Positions 8,995-20,342 of a DNA stretch of 44,805 nucleotides are shown here, in pieces (positions within the stretch are counted from its first letter, which is position 1; every line of letters begins with the position of its first letter). Source of the stretch: Opitutia bacterium Tous-C8FEB (GTDB taxonomy: Bacteria; Verrucomicrobiota; Verrucomicrobiia; Opitutales; Opitutaceae); NCBI GenBank assembly GCA_002304435.1, contig NEUZ01000008.1:1-44805 (forward strand). Reading direction: 5' to 3'. The translations under genes and the position numbers were made by a program. The notes below the pieces were generated by a model. It saw only the letters and a program-made list of their open reading frames with translations. It was not told the DNA's origin and made no database searches.

Positions 8995-10728
8995 ATGAAT
9001 CGCCGCCGCTTCCTCCGCCATTCCGCCTCCGGGCTGCCCGCCGCTCTTCTCGTACCGTCCGCGCTGCGCGCCGGCGGAGCGCCCGCCGGGCCCGTGATCC
9101 TCAGTGGCGTGGCAGCCCGGACCTCGCCGGCCGCGAAGGAACTCCGCGCGGACGTGGTGGTGATCGGTGGCGGGCTCGGCGGCTGCGCGGCCGCCCTAGC
9201 CGCGGCGCGCCGCGGCCGGCGGGTGATCCTCACCGAAGAGACGGATTGGATCGGCGGCCAGCTTACGTCCCAGGCGGTGCCCCCGGATGAGAACGCCCAG
9301 ATCGAGACCGGCGGCGCAACCCGGTCCTACCGCGAGTTGCGGGAGCGCATCCGCGACCATTACCGGCGCAATTTCCCGCTGACCCCCGCCGCGCGCGCGA
9401 ACCCCCGGCTCAACCCGGGCAACGGCAGCGTCTCACGGCTCTGCCACGAGCCGCGCGCCGCCCTCGCGGCCCTGCACGAATTGCTGGCCCCGTACGTCGC
9501 CGGGGGGCGCGTGGAGATCCTGCTATTTCACGTGCCGATTGCGGCCCAGACCGCCGGTGACCGGGTCGAGGCCGTGACCGTCCGCAGCCTCGACCTCGGC
9601 CACGAGACCGTGCTGCGCGCGCCCTACTTCATCGACGCGACGGAACTTGGGGATTTGCTGCCGCTCACCGGTACGGAGTTCGTCACCGGGGCGGAGTCGC
9701 GGCGGGAGACAGGGGAGCCCCGCGCGAAGGAGCAGGCGGAGCCGGACAACCACCAGTCGTTCACCTGCTGCTTCGCGATGGATTACGTCGCGGGAGAGGA
9801 TCACGTGATCGAGCGCCCACGCGACTACGCGTTCTGGCGCGAGCACGTCCCCGCCCTCCGGCCGCCGTGGTCGGGCAAGCTCCTGAGCCTGTTCTATTCG
9901 TCCCCGAGGACCCTCCAGCCCTTCAATATGGGCTTCGACCCCGAGAAGGGCACGGGGCTGTTTAAGTACCGACGGATCATCGACCGCGCGCAGTTCGCGC
10001 CCGGCACCTACCGCGGGGACATCACCCTGGTGAACTGGCCCCAGAACGACTATATGCTGGGCAATCTCGCGGGCGTTTCTCCCGCGGAGGCCGCGCGCCA
10101 CACCGAAGGTGGCAAGCAGTTGAGCCTGTCGTGGCTCTACTGGCTGCAGACCGAGTGCCCGCGCCCGGACGGCGGGACGGGCTGGAAGGGCTTGCGGCTG
10201 CGCCCCGACATTGTCGGCACGGCGGATGGCCTCGCCAAGTACCCGTACATCCGCGAGAGCCGCCGGATCCGCGCGGAGTTCACCGTGACCGAGCTCCACG
10301 TCGGCACGGAGGCCCGCCAGCGCGAGACGGGGGCGAAGACCCCGGCCGAGACCACGGCGGCCGTCTTCGCGGATAGCGTCGGGATCGGCAGCTACAACAT
10401 CGACCTCCACCCCAGCAGCGGCGGCGACAACTACATCGACTTCCCTGCGCTACCCTTCCAGATCCCGCTCGGCTGCCTGTTGCCCGTGCGGATGGAGAAC
10501 CTCCTGGCCGCGAACAAGAACATCGGCACCACCCACCTCACGAACGGCTGTTACCGCCTGCATCCCGTGGAGTGGAATATCGGCGAGGCCGCCGGGGAAC
10601 TAGCAGCCTTCTGTCTAGCCGGACGCCACGCGCCTCGCGCCGTCCGCCAAGCCCCTGGCCAGCTGGCGGAGTTCCAGGCGCAGCTGGTGTCGGCCGGGAT
10701 CCCGCTGGCGTGGGAGCGCCGGCCCTAA
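8995..10728 (+). CDS. Tat-type exported FAD-dependent oxidoreductase (PF12831-like)
   Basis: Protein of 577 residues. The N-terminus MNRRRFLRHSASGLPAALLV has a twin-arginine motif and hydrophobic stretch, indicating Tat export of a folded flavoprotein. The dinucleotide-binding fold follows at residues 53-74 (VVVIGGGLGGCAAALAAARR, then the acidic end of strand 2 in ILTEETDWIGGQ). The WIGGQLTSQ motif is characteristic of the FAD-dependent oxidoreductase family PF12831. The C-terminal PLGCLLPVRMENLLAANKNI segment is also conserved in that family. The substrate is unknown; related proteins sit in carbohydrate-degradation loci, and this one follows a TonB receptor by 15 bases. A bidirectional-looking terminator lies just after the stop. 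Export plus flavin use suggests periplasmic oxidation of an imported compound, which is inference. Confidence 0.88.
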   Translation: MNRRRFLRHSASGLPAALLVPSALRAGGAPAGPVILSGVAARTSPAAKELRADVVVIGGGLGGCAAALAAARRGRRVILTEETDWIGGQLTSQAVPPDENAQIETGGATRSYRELRERIRDHYRRNFPLTPAARANPRLNPGNGSVSRLCHEPRAALAALHELLAPYVAGGRVEILLFHVPIAAQTAGDRVEAVTVRSLDLGHETVLRAPYFIDATELGDLLPLTGTEFVTGAESRRETGEPRAKEQAEPDNHQSFTCCFAMDYVAGEDHVIERPRDYAFWREHVPALRPPWSGKLLSLFYSSPRTLQPFNMGFDPEKGTGLFKYRRIIDRAQFAPGTYRGDITLVNWPQNDYMLGNLAGVSPAEAARHTEGGKQLSLSWLYWLQTECPRPDGGTGWKGLRLRPDIVGTADGLAKYPYIRESRRIRAEFTVTELHVGTEARQRETGAKTPAETTAAVFADSVGIGSYNIDLHPSSGGDNYIDFPALPFQIPLGCLLPVRMENLLAANKNIGTTHLTNGCYRLHPVEWNIGEAAGELAAFCLAGRHAPRAVRQAPGQLAEFQAQLVSAGIPLAWERRP

Positions 10729-10738
10729 GCAACTTCAA

Positions 10739-10764
10739 TTCGTCTGACGCGCCGGTCAGACGAA
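10739..10764. terminator. Stem-loop between convergent FAD oxidoreductase and ndk genes
   Basis: Ten-base perfect arms, TTCGTCTGAC (10739-10748) and GTCAGACGAA (10755-10764), flank a 6-base loop GCGCCG. It stands in the 27-base space between two converging genes and runs into the last codons of ndk, whose stop codon is inside the right arm. The A/T-rich flanks on both sides (AACTTCAA and CAATT) make it a plausible bidirectional terminator, although there is no long T run. Confidence 0.7.
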
Positions 10765-11172
10765 CAATTCCTCGGGCCGGAAGAAACGGGCCAACTCAGC
10801 CCGCGCGTTCTCCACGCTGTCGGATGCGTGGGCGACGTTGACCATCATATCGGTGCCGAAGTCCCCGCGGATCGTACCCTTGGGGGCCTTGCGCGAATCC
10901 GTCGGCCCGAGCAGGTCCCGCACGCGCTGGACCACGTTTTCACCCTGCAGCGCTACGAGGACCACAGGCCGGCGGCTCATAAAGGCCTCGATCTCCGGAT
11001 AGAATGGCTTGGACGCGACGTGGGCGTAATGCTCCCGGAGCAGCGCGGGCGACAGTCGGCCCATCTTGCACGCCACGACGTCGAAACCGGCCGCCTCGAA
11101 GCGGGCCACGATCGTGCCGACCAAGCGCTTCTCCATCGCGTCGGGCTTCAGGATAATGAACGTTTTCTCCAT
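10756..11172 (-). CDS. ndk: Nucleoside diphosphate kinase
   Basis: Protein of 138 residues, the normal length for the family. It transfers the gamma phosphate of ATP to nucleoside diphosphates through a phosphohistidine. The start MEKTFIILKPDAMEKRLVG matches the conserved N-terminus, and the active-site His is H115 in NVAHASDSVENA. That motif is usually NxxHGSDS, so Ala replaces Gly after the catalytic His, a mild change. The gene lies 65 bases downstream of the BtuB-like receptor gene on the same strand and ends inside a terminator-like stem-loop. Assignment is secure. Confidence 0.97.
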   Translation of the reverse strand: MEKTFIILKPDAMEKRLVGTIVARFEAAGFDVVACKMGRLSPALLREHYAHVASKPFYPEIEAFMSRRPVVLVALQGENVVQRVRDLLGPTDSRKAPKGTIRGDFGTDMMVNVAHASDSVENARAELARFFRPEELFV

Positions 11173-11237
11173 AAAAACTCCCGACGGTAGCGGCGGCCCC
11201 GCGGGTGGGAAGCCTAGAGTTACCTCGGCGCCCCGGC

Positions 11238-13160
11238 TCAGAATTCGCGCTCGAGGGCGAAGAACACGCCGCGCCCGATTGCCGGGTAGCCGTGCACCTC
11301 CTCATAGCGCTCGTTGAGCGCGTTCTCGAGTCGCGCGCGCAGGGACCAGCCGGAAGCCAGCCGCTGCTCCGCGTAGAGGCGCACCACCGCATAGTCCTCG
11401 CCGTCGATCGTGCGGAACGTGCGGGCGTGCACATCCTCGCGCTGGCCCGTCGCGGCGAGGCCCGCGCCGGCGCTGAATCCGCCTCCCCACGCTCGCCATA
11501 CATCGAGCCCCCCGCGGTGCCGCGGGCGGCGCAACAGCCGGGTCCCCGCCGTGAGGTTCTCCGCCTCAAGGTAGGCGTAATGCCCGGTGACCGTGGCGAT
11601 CTCCGCCCAGCGCAGGCGCCAGGTGAGCTCCCAGCCCCGGGTGCGGGCGCGCAGGATGTTCTCCACGCTGCGGAAGTCCCGGGTGCTCGCGATCAGATCC
11701 CGGAGCCCGAGCTCAAAACGGGTCAGGCCGACGGTCCAACGCCCGCCCCCGCCGCGCCATTCACCTCCGAACTCCCAGCCCCGGGCGCGTTCCGGGCGGA
11801 GGCCGGGGTTGCCACGGTAGAACGCGCTCTGCCCAAAAAGATCGAGGAAACTCGGCGAGCGGAAACCAGTCCCGAAACCCGCGCCCCAGCGCAGCGCCGA
11901 ACCTGCGGGCGCCCAGGACGCGGTGGCCCGACCGGTGGTGGCGCGACCGAAGGTGTCAAAGTCGTCGTTTCGTACCCCGAGGCCTAGGTGCAGATCGGGG
12001 CGCGGCCTAAATTCATCGTGGAGGAAAACCGCCGCGAGCCGCTGGCGCCGGTTGATGTTGCCGAACCCCGTGTTGCGGGTGTGGTTCGCCTCAAGCGTGG
12101 CCCCGCCGAGCAGGAGATGGCCGGACCAGCCCCGGAAGGTGCTCTGGGCATCGAACACTCCGCGCCGGTTTGTCACGCGCGTCTCCGCTGTCGGGCGCGG
12201 GGCGGGAAATGGACTGACCGCGACGAAACGACGGTCCTGCCCCCCGGCGAGCAACCGCGTCTGCCACGGCCCGCGGGTCACCTGCAGTTGCGCCGTGGCG
12301 AGAAGGTTGTTCTCGCGCTCACGATTGTCGGGGTCGTTGGTGAAACGATCCCCGGGCGAGCCATAGGCCCCGCGGAACCAGCGCAGCGTGGCCGTCGCCT
12401 CGATCCCGGGCCGCAGGGTGCGGTCCAGCCGCAGCACCGCGTTGTGCGAGGTGAAGGCATTATTCGCCCGCTCGTTCCGCGTGCGTCCACCGCGCAGCGA
12501 AAGGTTCCAAGCGTCCATCCCGCGGGCGCCCTGCGCGGTCATCGCCCCTTGGAGCGTGCCGAAGCTCCCCGCCTCCATCACGATCCGCCCGGCCGGAGCC
12601 CCTTGACCTCGCGAGGCCCGCAAGGAAATCAGCCCGCCGACCGCCTCGCCCCCGTAAAGCGTACTCTGCGGGCCGTGGGCAACCTCCAGGCTGTCGCACG
12701 CTGCGAGGCAGGCACCGCCAAGGAAAACCGCGTAATCCGTGTTGGGGTCGTTGAGCCGCAGCCCGTCGACCAACAGCAGCGTCTGGTTGGAGTTCGCGCC
12801 CCGCGTGAAGACCGAAGTGATCATCCCGGCCGCCCCCGAGGTTACGGCCGGCACCCCCGCGACCTGACGTAAAGCGTCCGCGAGCGAAGTGATCTGCCGG
12901 CGCGCCAATTCCTCCGCCGTGAGCCAACCGGTGCTCGGGGTCGCCGGTCCCGTCGGCTCCGCCCCCCGGGACGCACGGAAGACGAAGGGCGGCAACGCTT
13001 CCGGCGCCTGCGGGCGCAACTCCGGTACCGCCCCGAATGAAAGGGTCCAGGTTCCCAGCGCCCACGCCGTCGCTCCCCACCGGCCCCAGCCAACCGCAAA
13101 ACTCCGGCGATAACCGCCCGCGGAGCGGAGGGCACGGGAGGGGTCGCGTTCGGCGTTCAC
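11238..13160 (-). CDS. BtuB-like TonB-dependent receptor (probable cobalamin or cobalamin-like uptake)
   Basis: A compact receptor of about 640 residues with no carboxypeptidase-like N-terminal domain. The plug (SLADALRQVAGVPAV, SVFTRGANSNQTLLLVDG, GPQSTLYGGEAVGG) closely follows the BtuB pattern, and the barrel ends in FALEREF. The start is uncertain. GTG at 13160 gives a basic, then hydrophobic leader and is preferred; an in-frame ATG at 13202 is possible and would add 14 residues. Its divergent neighbour is cobalamin-dependent methionine synthase, which supports a B12-related ligand. No cobalamin riboswitch was recognised: only about 100 bases separate the two genes, and no B12-box-like element is seen. 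Ligand assignment is inference; receptor identity is firm. Confidence 0.85.
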   Translation of the reverse strand: MNAERDPSRALRSAGGYRRSFAVGWGRWGATAWALGTWTLSFGAVPELRPQAPEALPPFVFRASRGAEPTGPATPSTGWLTAEELARRQITSLADALRQVAGVPAVTSGAAGMITSVFTRGANSNQTLLLVDGLRLNDPNTDYAVFLGGACLAACDSLEVAHGPQSTLYGGEAVGGLISLRASRGQGAPAGRIVMEAGSFGTLQGAMTAQGARGMDAWNLSLRGGRTRNERANNAFTSHNAVLRLDRTLRPGIEATATLRWFRGAYGSPGDRFTNDPDNRERENNLLATAQLQVTRGPWQTRLLAGGQDRRFVAVSPFPAPRPTAETRVTNRRGVFDAQSTFRGWSGHLLLGGATLEANHTRNTGFGNINRRQRLAAVFLHDEFRPRPDLHLGLGVRNDDFDTFGRATTGRATASWAPAGSALRWGAGFGTGFRSPSFLDLFGQSAFYRGNPGLRPERARGWEFGGEWRGGGGRWTVGLTRFELGLRDLIASTRDFRSVENILRARTRGWELTWRLRWAEIATVTGHYAYLEAENLTAGTRLLRRPRHRGGLDVWRAWGGGFSAGAGLAATGQREDVHARTFRTIDGEDYAVVRLYAEQRLASGWSLRARLENALNERYEEVHGYPAIGRGVFFALEREF

Positions 13161-13207
13161 TCCTTCGCAATGACCTTCTTTCTCCGGATGTAAAGAACGC
13201 ATCAACC

Positions 13208-13227
13208 CATATGGATACGTAGATATG
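13208..13227. promoter_or_regulatory. Imperfect palindrome CATAT-N10-ATATG before metH (candidate operator)
   Basis: In the about 100-base space between the BtuB-like receptor and metH, 5-base inverted arms CATAT and ATATG are separated by 10 bases that include the self-complementary TACGTA. This A/T-rich stretch stands out from the surrounding GC-rich sequence. Methionine-cycle genes in several phyla are controlled by ArsR-type regulators that bind A/T-rich palindromes with ATAT-like arms, so such a role is possible. No regulator gene is nearby and the symmetry is modest. Confidence 0.3.
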
Positions 13228-13261
13228 TCACTTGCCACGCGGGCGCGCCAACGCCAAAACA

Positions 13262-14353
13262 ATGCCTGAAATGCCCGTCTCCACCCCCTCCGCCCCTGCT
13301 CGTGACGACGCGTTCCGCCGCCTCTTTTCCGGTCGCATCGTGGTGCTGGATGGCGCGATGGGGTCGATGATCCAAGGCCACGGGCTCGAGGAGGCTGATT
13401 TCCGCGGGGAACGCTTCGCCGGGCACCCGCAGGACCTAAAAGGAAACAACGACCTGCTTAGCCTGACCCGGCCCGACGTGATCGAGGGCATCCACCGGGC
13501 CTATTTCGACGCGGGCGCCGACCTCGTCGAGACTAACACTTTCAGCAGCACCTCGATCGCGATGGCGGACTATCGCTGCGAGCCTTGGGTGCGCGAGATC
13601 AACCTCGCCGCGGTGGCGTGCGCCCGGCGCGCAGCGGAGGCGGCCGAACGGGCAACGCCGGGCCGACGTTGTTTTGTTGCCGGCGCGATCGGGCCCCTCA
13701 ACCGCACGCTCTCGATGTCACCGGACGTCAATCGCCCCGAGTACCGAGCGGTGACGTGGGATCAGGTGGTCACCGCGTACACTGAGCAGATCGAGGCGTT
13801 GCTGGACGGCGGGGTCGATGCCCTGCTGGTGGAGACGATCTTCGACACCTTGAACGCGAAGGCTGCGCTCTACGCGATCGCGGAGGTGCAGGAACGCCGC
13901 GGCGCCGCGGCGCGCGTCCCAGTGCTCGTCAGCGTGACCATCACCGACGCCTCGGGGCGCACCCTTTCCGGCCAGACGATCAGCGCGTTCTACCACAGCG
14001 TGGCGCACGCGCAGCCATTCTCGGTCGGCATCAACTGCGCGCTGGGGGGCGAGGCGATGCGGCCCTACGTCGAGGAGCTTTCTCGCATCGCCGGCTGCTA
14101 CGTCTCCTGTTACCCCAACGCCGGCCTGCCGAACGCCTTCGGCGGTTACGACGAGACGCCGGAGGATATGGCGAAAGTCCTCGGAGATTTCGCCCGCCAG
14201 GGCTGGGTCAATCTCGTGGGTGGCTGCTGCGGCTCGACGCCGGCCCACATCGCGGCCATCGCCGCGGCGGTCCGCGGGGTCGCCCCGCGGCCCGTCCCCT
14301 CCGCCCGCCGCGCCTTGCGCTTGAGCGGGCTTGAACCGTTGGTCGTCACCTGA
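13262..14353 (+). CDS. metH: Methionine synthase, homocysteine-binding part (split MetH, first gene)
   Basis: Protein of 363 residues corresponding to the N-terminal homocysteine S-methyltransferase barrel of MetH. The start is ATG 13262; a second in-frame ATG follows at 13271. The zinc ligands expected for homocysteine binding are present: C259 in GINCALG and C322-C323 in GGCCGSTP. The early [11 protein letters not shown] and ETNTFSSTS motifs also match MetH. The protein ends just after LSGLEPL, which in one-piece MetH is the hinge to the pterin domain. The TGA at 14351 is followed 6 bases later by the GTG of the second MetH gene in the same frame. It presumably works as a complex with that protein, methylating homocysteine from methylcobalamin. 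Split MetH proteins are known in other phyla, for example in flavobacteria. Confidence 0.93.
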   Translation: MPEMPVSTPSAPARDDAFRRLFSGRIVVLDGAMGSMIQGHGLEEADFRGERFAGHPQDLKGNNDLLSLTRPDVIEGIHRAYFDAGADLVETNTFSSTSIAMADYRCEPWVREINLAAVACARRAAEAAERATPGRRCFVAGAIGPLNRTLSMSPDVNRPEYRAVTWDQVVTAYTEQIEALLDGGVDALLVETIFDTLNAKAALYAIAEVQERRGAAARVPVLVSVTITDASGRTLSGQTISAFYHSVAHAQPFSVGINCALGGEAMRPYVEELSRIAGCYVSCYPNAGLPNAFGGYDETPEDMAKVLGDFARQGWVNLVGGCCGSTPAHIAAIAAAVRGVAPRPVPSARRALRLSGLEPLVVT

Positions 14354-14359
14354 TCCGCC

Positions 14360-17020
<2,661 letters not shown>

Positions 17021-17080
17021 GCGTCGTTGGTCGGGGTTGACCTGAGCGCAGGGCGCGGAAAGCCTGCGGTTCCTTCCCCT

Positions 17081-18007
17081 ATGTGTCCCCTGCCCCGCCC
17101 CTTCCGCTTCCTCCTCGCCCTAGCCTTCCTCGCCTCCCCGGCCGCTGCGGCCGCGCCGACCGCGGAAAAACGCGTCCTGCTCATCGCGGGTACGATGAGC
17201 CACGGCCCCGGCGCGCACGAGCACAACGCGGGCGTTCTGCTACTTCAGAAGTGTCTCGCGGGGGTGCCCGGCCTCCGCGCGGAGGTCTCCCTCAACGGCT
17301 GGCCGAAGGACGCGGCCGCGCTCGCCGCCGTGGACGCGGTGATCCTCTACTGCGACGGCGGCGTGAAGCACTTGGCCCTCGCGGAAAACCGCCTCGGTGT
17401 CCTCAGCGCCCTCGCCCGCCGCGGGGTCGGCATCGGGTGCATCCACTACGCGGTCGAGCCGACCAAGGAAAAGGGCCAAGCCGAGTTCCTCGACTGGATC
17501 GGCGGGGCCTTCGAAACCGACTGGTCTGTGAACCCTCACTGGGATGCGCACTTCAAGTCGCTGCCGGTGCATCCGGTGACCCGGGGAGTGCAGCCGTTCA
17601 CGATCCGCGACGAGTGGTACTTCAATATGCGGTTCAAGCCGGGAATGACCGGCGTGACCCCGCTGCTGGTGGCGATTCCGGACGCCTCGACCGTGTCCCG
17701 GCCTGATGGCCGGCACTCAGGCAACCCTGCCGTCCGAGCCCTCGTTGCGCGCGGCGAGGCGACCGTGGTCGCGTGGGCCCACGAGCGCCCGGATGGCGGG
17801 CGAGGCTTTGGTTTCACCGGCGCGCACTACCACGCCAATTGGGGCCACGAGGATTTCCGCCGGCTCGTGCTGAACGCGATCGTCTGGCTGGCGAAGATGG
17901 AGGTCCCGGCGGGTGGGATCGCGTCGCGCGTCACACCCGAGGATTTGGCGGCGAACCTCGATCCGAAGCCGGCGACCAAGGCGAAGGGGGCCAAGAAGGT
18001 ACCCTGA
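17081..18007 (+). CDS. Exported ThuA-like domain protein
   Basis: Protein of 308 residues. ATG 17081 is chosen because it begins a typical signal peptide (MCPLPRPFRFLLALAFLASP, then an Ala-rich cleavage region). The mature part has a class-I glutamine-amidotransferase-like ThuA fold, suggested by KRVLLIAGTMSHGPGAHEHN, the GIGCIHYA turn and AWAHERPDGGRGFGFTGAHY near the end. ThuA proteins are associated with trehalose and other sugar metabolism in many bacteria, but most members, including exported ones, have no defined reaction. The C-terminus is Lys/Ala-rich. The gene follows metH by 60 bases and is convergent with the spermidine-synthase-like fusion. No functional link to metH is evident. 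Confidence 0.85.
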   Translation: MCPLPRPFRFLLALAFLASPAAAAAPTAEKRVLLIAGTMSHGPGAHEHNAGVLLLQKCLAGVPGLRAEVSLNGWPKDAAALAAVDAVILYCDGGVKHLALAENRLGVLSALARRGVGIGCIHYAVEPTKEKGQAEFLDWIGGAFETDWSVNPHWDAHFKSLPVHPVTRGVQPFTIRDEWYFNMRFKPGMTGVTPLLVAIPDASTVSRPDGRHSGNPAVRALVARGEATVVAWAHERPDGGRGFGFTGAHYHANWGHEDFRRLVLNAIVWLAKMEVPAGGIASRVTPEDLAANLDPKPATKAKGAKKVP

Positions 18008-18022
18008 GCGCCCGAGCGCGGC

Positions 18023-20269
18023 TCACTTCATAATCGAGTAGAGGCTCGCGAAGTCGTCGGTCCAAAGCGGCGCGTCGCGCTGCTCGGCGGGGGAATCGGC
18101 GGCGGTGCGCAACTCCTCCTGCTCTAGGAAGACCTTGTCGCGGCTCAGGATCATCCACGTGGTCGCGTAAACCCACCATTCCGGCTCCCGGTCGTCGGAG
18201 ATGGCGGCGACCTCGTAACCGAACTCGGAGGCGAGCCGCTCCACCACCGGGCGGAGATCGAGGTAACGGTTCGAGATGTGGATCGCGAGCACCCCGCCAG
18301 GGCGCAGCAGACGTCCATAGACGGCAAACGCCTCGCGGGTGAGCAGGTGGACCGGGATGGCGTCGCTGGAGAAGGCGTCGAGGGCGAGCAGATCGAACAC
18401 GGGGGGCTGCCCCCCGGCGATCTCCCGTTCCATCACGAGTCGCGCGTCGCCCATCGCGACCTCCACCGTGCCGAGGCAGTAATCGAGGTACTTGAAGTGC
18501 GCGCGCGCCAGCTGCTCCACGGCGGGGTTGATCTCGTAGATGCGGAGCGAATCCCCCTTGCGGGCGTAGGCCGCCAGCGTGCCCGTCCCGAGTCCGACGA
18601 GCCCGAGACGACGCGGTCCGGGAGGCAGGAGATTCAGCGCGATTCCCACCCCGCTGGATTCGCTGTAGTACGTGGTCGGCAGCACGGACTTTTCCGGCTT
18701 CGTGAACTGGAGCCCGTGCGTCGTCGCCCCATGCAGGAGCAGGTGGTAGTTGTCCTCGGCATCGCCGGGATTGTAGTCGAGCACCTTCAGCGTGCCGTAG
18801 AAGTTGCGTGAGGCGCTCAGCGTGTTGGCGCTGCGATCGTTCCAGCCGACCGCAAACGCGGCCCCGAGGCTGACGCAGAGTGCCATCAGGAAACCACCCA
18901 TCCGGGGGGCCCACGAATCCAGCGGACGCCACCGGCGAAAATCCAGCAGCATCACCGGCAGCAGGAGCAGTCCGCCGGCGAGATAGGGCCAACGGTCCCG
19001 CGCAAGGGCGAGCAACTCGGCGCCATAACCCGCCCCGCCGTCGAAGGCCGAGCGCAGACCGGCGATGGCGAAGGGCAAGGCGAGCGCCCCGACTGCGGCG
19101 GCAAGCGCGATCTCGCGACTGCGATGCCGGAAGCACAGCACCCCGATCAGATAGCTGAGAAGCCACAGCCCGACCTGAAGTTCCCGGTAGTCGTCGAACA
19201 CGGCGGGCCCGACGATCGCCACCAAGAAGCCGCCCAGCGCTCCGCCGAGCGAAATGTGCAGGAAGTACGAGGTGAGTCCCTGCGGAGCAGGCTTCAGGCG
19301 ATACAGCTCCCCGTGGCAGACCATGCAGGCCAAGAACAGCACGACGTTGTAGAGGATGATCTGCAGCCGCATCGGCGCGTCGGTGCCCGCCGGGATCAGC
19401 AGCGCGATGGCGGCCGCCCCGGGGACCAGCAGGGCGAGGAAGAGCCCGCGGTGATACCAGCGGTCGTGATCGAAGCAGATGATGAACGACAGCAGGTACA
19501 GGCTCAGTGGCAGCACCCACAGGAACGGGATTACCGCCACCTCTTGGCAGAGCTTGTTGGTGGTCGCGAGGAGCAGGACGGATGCGACCAACGGCAGCGC
19601 TACCCAGAGCAGGCGGTCCACCGCGGAGACCGCGGCCTCCGGTTCTTCCCCGCGGGGCATCTCCGCGGCCCGGCTCTCCGCCGCCGGCGCCAGGCGCCAC
19701 ACCAACCACGCGCAGACCGCGCAGCAAAGCACGAAACCCACCAGACCCCACGACCACATCGCCGCCTGCGCCTGGCGCGTAAACCGAACCTCAAAGAAGG
19801 CGGGATAGCTCAGGAGCGCGAGCAACGAGCCGACGTTAGAGAGCGCGTAAAGGCGGTAAGGAGACACCCCGGGTTGCGTCTGGCTGAACCAGCGCTGCAT
19901 CAGCGGACCGGTCGACGAGAGGACGAAGTAAGGCACCCCGATGGACGCAGCCAGCAGCAGCAGGATCTGGATATTGGGATCTCCGTCTGTCCGCACCCGC
20001 CACGACTCCGAGGGCGTGATGGGCAGGAGCGCCAGCGCCACAGCGAGCAGCGAGAGGTGCAGGATCACCTGCCGGCGCGGGCTCAGGCGCGAGGTGGAAA
20101 AGTGCGCGTAGGCGTAGCCCCCCAGCAGCAGCGTCTGGAAGAATAGGAGGCAGGTGGTCCAAACCCCGGGTCCGCCCCCGAACCAGGGCAAAATATACTT
20201 CCCGATCAGGGGCTGGACCTGGAACAGCAGGAAGGCGCCGGTGAAGATCGTGAGCGCGAAGGGAAGCAT
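18023..20269 (-). CDS. Polytopic membrane protein fused to a spermidine-synthase-like domain
   Basis: Protein of 748 residues. ATG 20269 starts directly in the first membrane helix (MLPFALTIFTGAFLLFQVQP). Roughly the first 500 residues are a run of hydrophobic helices, probably a dozen or more. The C-terminal about 230 residues form an aminopropyltransferase-type Rossmann fold: GLVGLGTGTLAAYA, then IYEINPAVEQLAR with the acidic ligand-binding residue, and LLALDAFSSDAIPVH at the catalytic Asp position. Such 'fused MFS/spermidine synthase' proteins are widespread, but their reaction is generally unproven and many probably do not make spermidine. It lies 73 bases downstream of valS on the same strand. 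The polyamine genes about 8 kb away make a link tempting but unproven. Confidence 0.85.
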   Translation of the reverse strand: MLPFALTIFTGAFLLFQVQPLIGKYILPWFGGGPGVWTTCLLFFQTLLLGGYAYAHFSTSRLSPRRQVILHLSLLAVALALLPITPSESWRVRTDGDPNIQILLLLAASIGVPYFVLSSTGPLMQRWFSQTQPGVSPYRLYALSNVGSLLALLSYPAFFEVRFTRQAQAAMWSWGLVGFVLCCAVCAWLVWRLAPAAESRAAEMPRGEEPEAAVSAVDRLLWVALPLVASVLLLATTNKLCQEVAVIPFLWVLPLSLYLLSFIICFDHDRWYHRGLFLALLVPGAAAIALLIPAGTDAPMRLQIILYNVVLFLACMVCHGELYRLKPAPQGLTSYFLHISLGGALGGFLVAIVGPAVFDDYRELQVGLWLLSYLIGVLCFRHRSREIALAAAVGALALPFAIAGLRSAFDGGAGYGAELLALARDRWPYLAGGLLLLPVMLLDFRRWRPLDSWAPRMGGFLMALCVSLGAAFAVGWNDRSANTLSASRNFYGTLKVLDYNPGDAEDNYHLLLHGATTHGLQFTKPEKSVLPTTYYSESSGVGIALNLLPPGPRRLGLVGLGTGTLAAYARKGDSLRIYEINPAVEQLARAHFKYLDYCLGTVEVAMGDARLVMEREIAGGQPPVFDLLALDAFSSDAIPVHLLTREAFAVYGRLLRPGGVLAIHISNRYLDLRPVVERLASEFGYEVAAISDDREPEWWVYATTWMILSRDKVFLEQEELRTAADSPAEQRDAPLWTDDFASLYSIMK

Positions 20270-20342
20270 ACGAGGAGGCGGGGTAAGGAGGGTGCGAGAG
20301 CGAGCGGTTGGAGCGCGTCCGCGGGACGGGGAAGGCGGCCGG

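Noticed and set aside
13100-13300. Cobalamin or SAM riboswitch before the BtuB-like or metH gene
   Set aside because: The spacer is only about 100 bases and no B12-box-like or SAM-box-like conserved segments were recognised on either strand.
14351-14353. In-frame TGA in metH as a selenocysteine codon or pseudogene mark
   Set aside because: It falls at the domain hinge where no Cys/Sec is conserved, no SECIS-like stem was evident, and a start codon follows within six bases with both halves intact; a natural split is simpler.
17931-19757. A 608-codon open frame on the minus strand
   Set aside because: It shares the strand but not the frame of the membrane/spermidine-synthase-like gene, whose frame shows clear helices and motifs; this one is Arg/Gly/Ala-rich noise.
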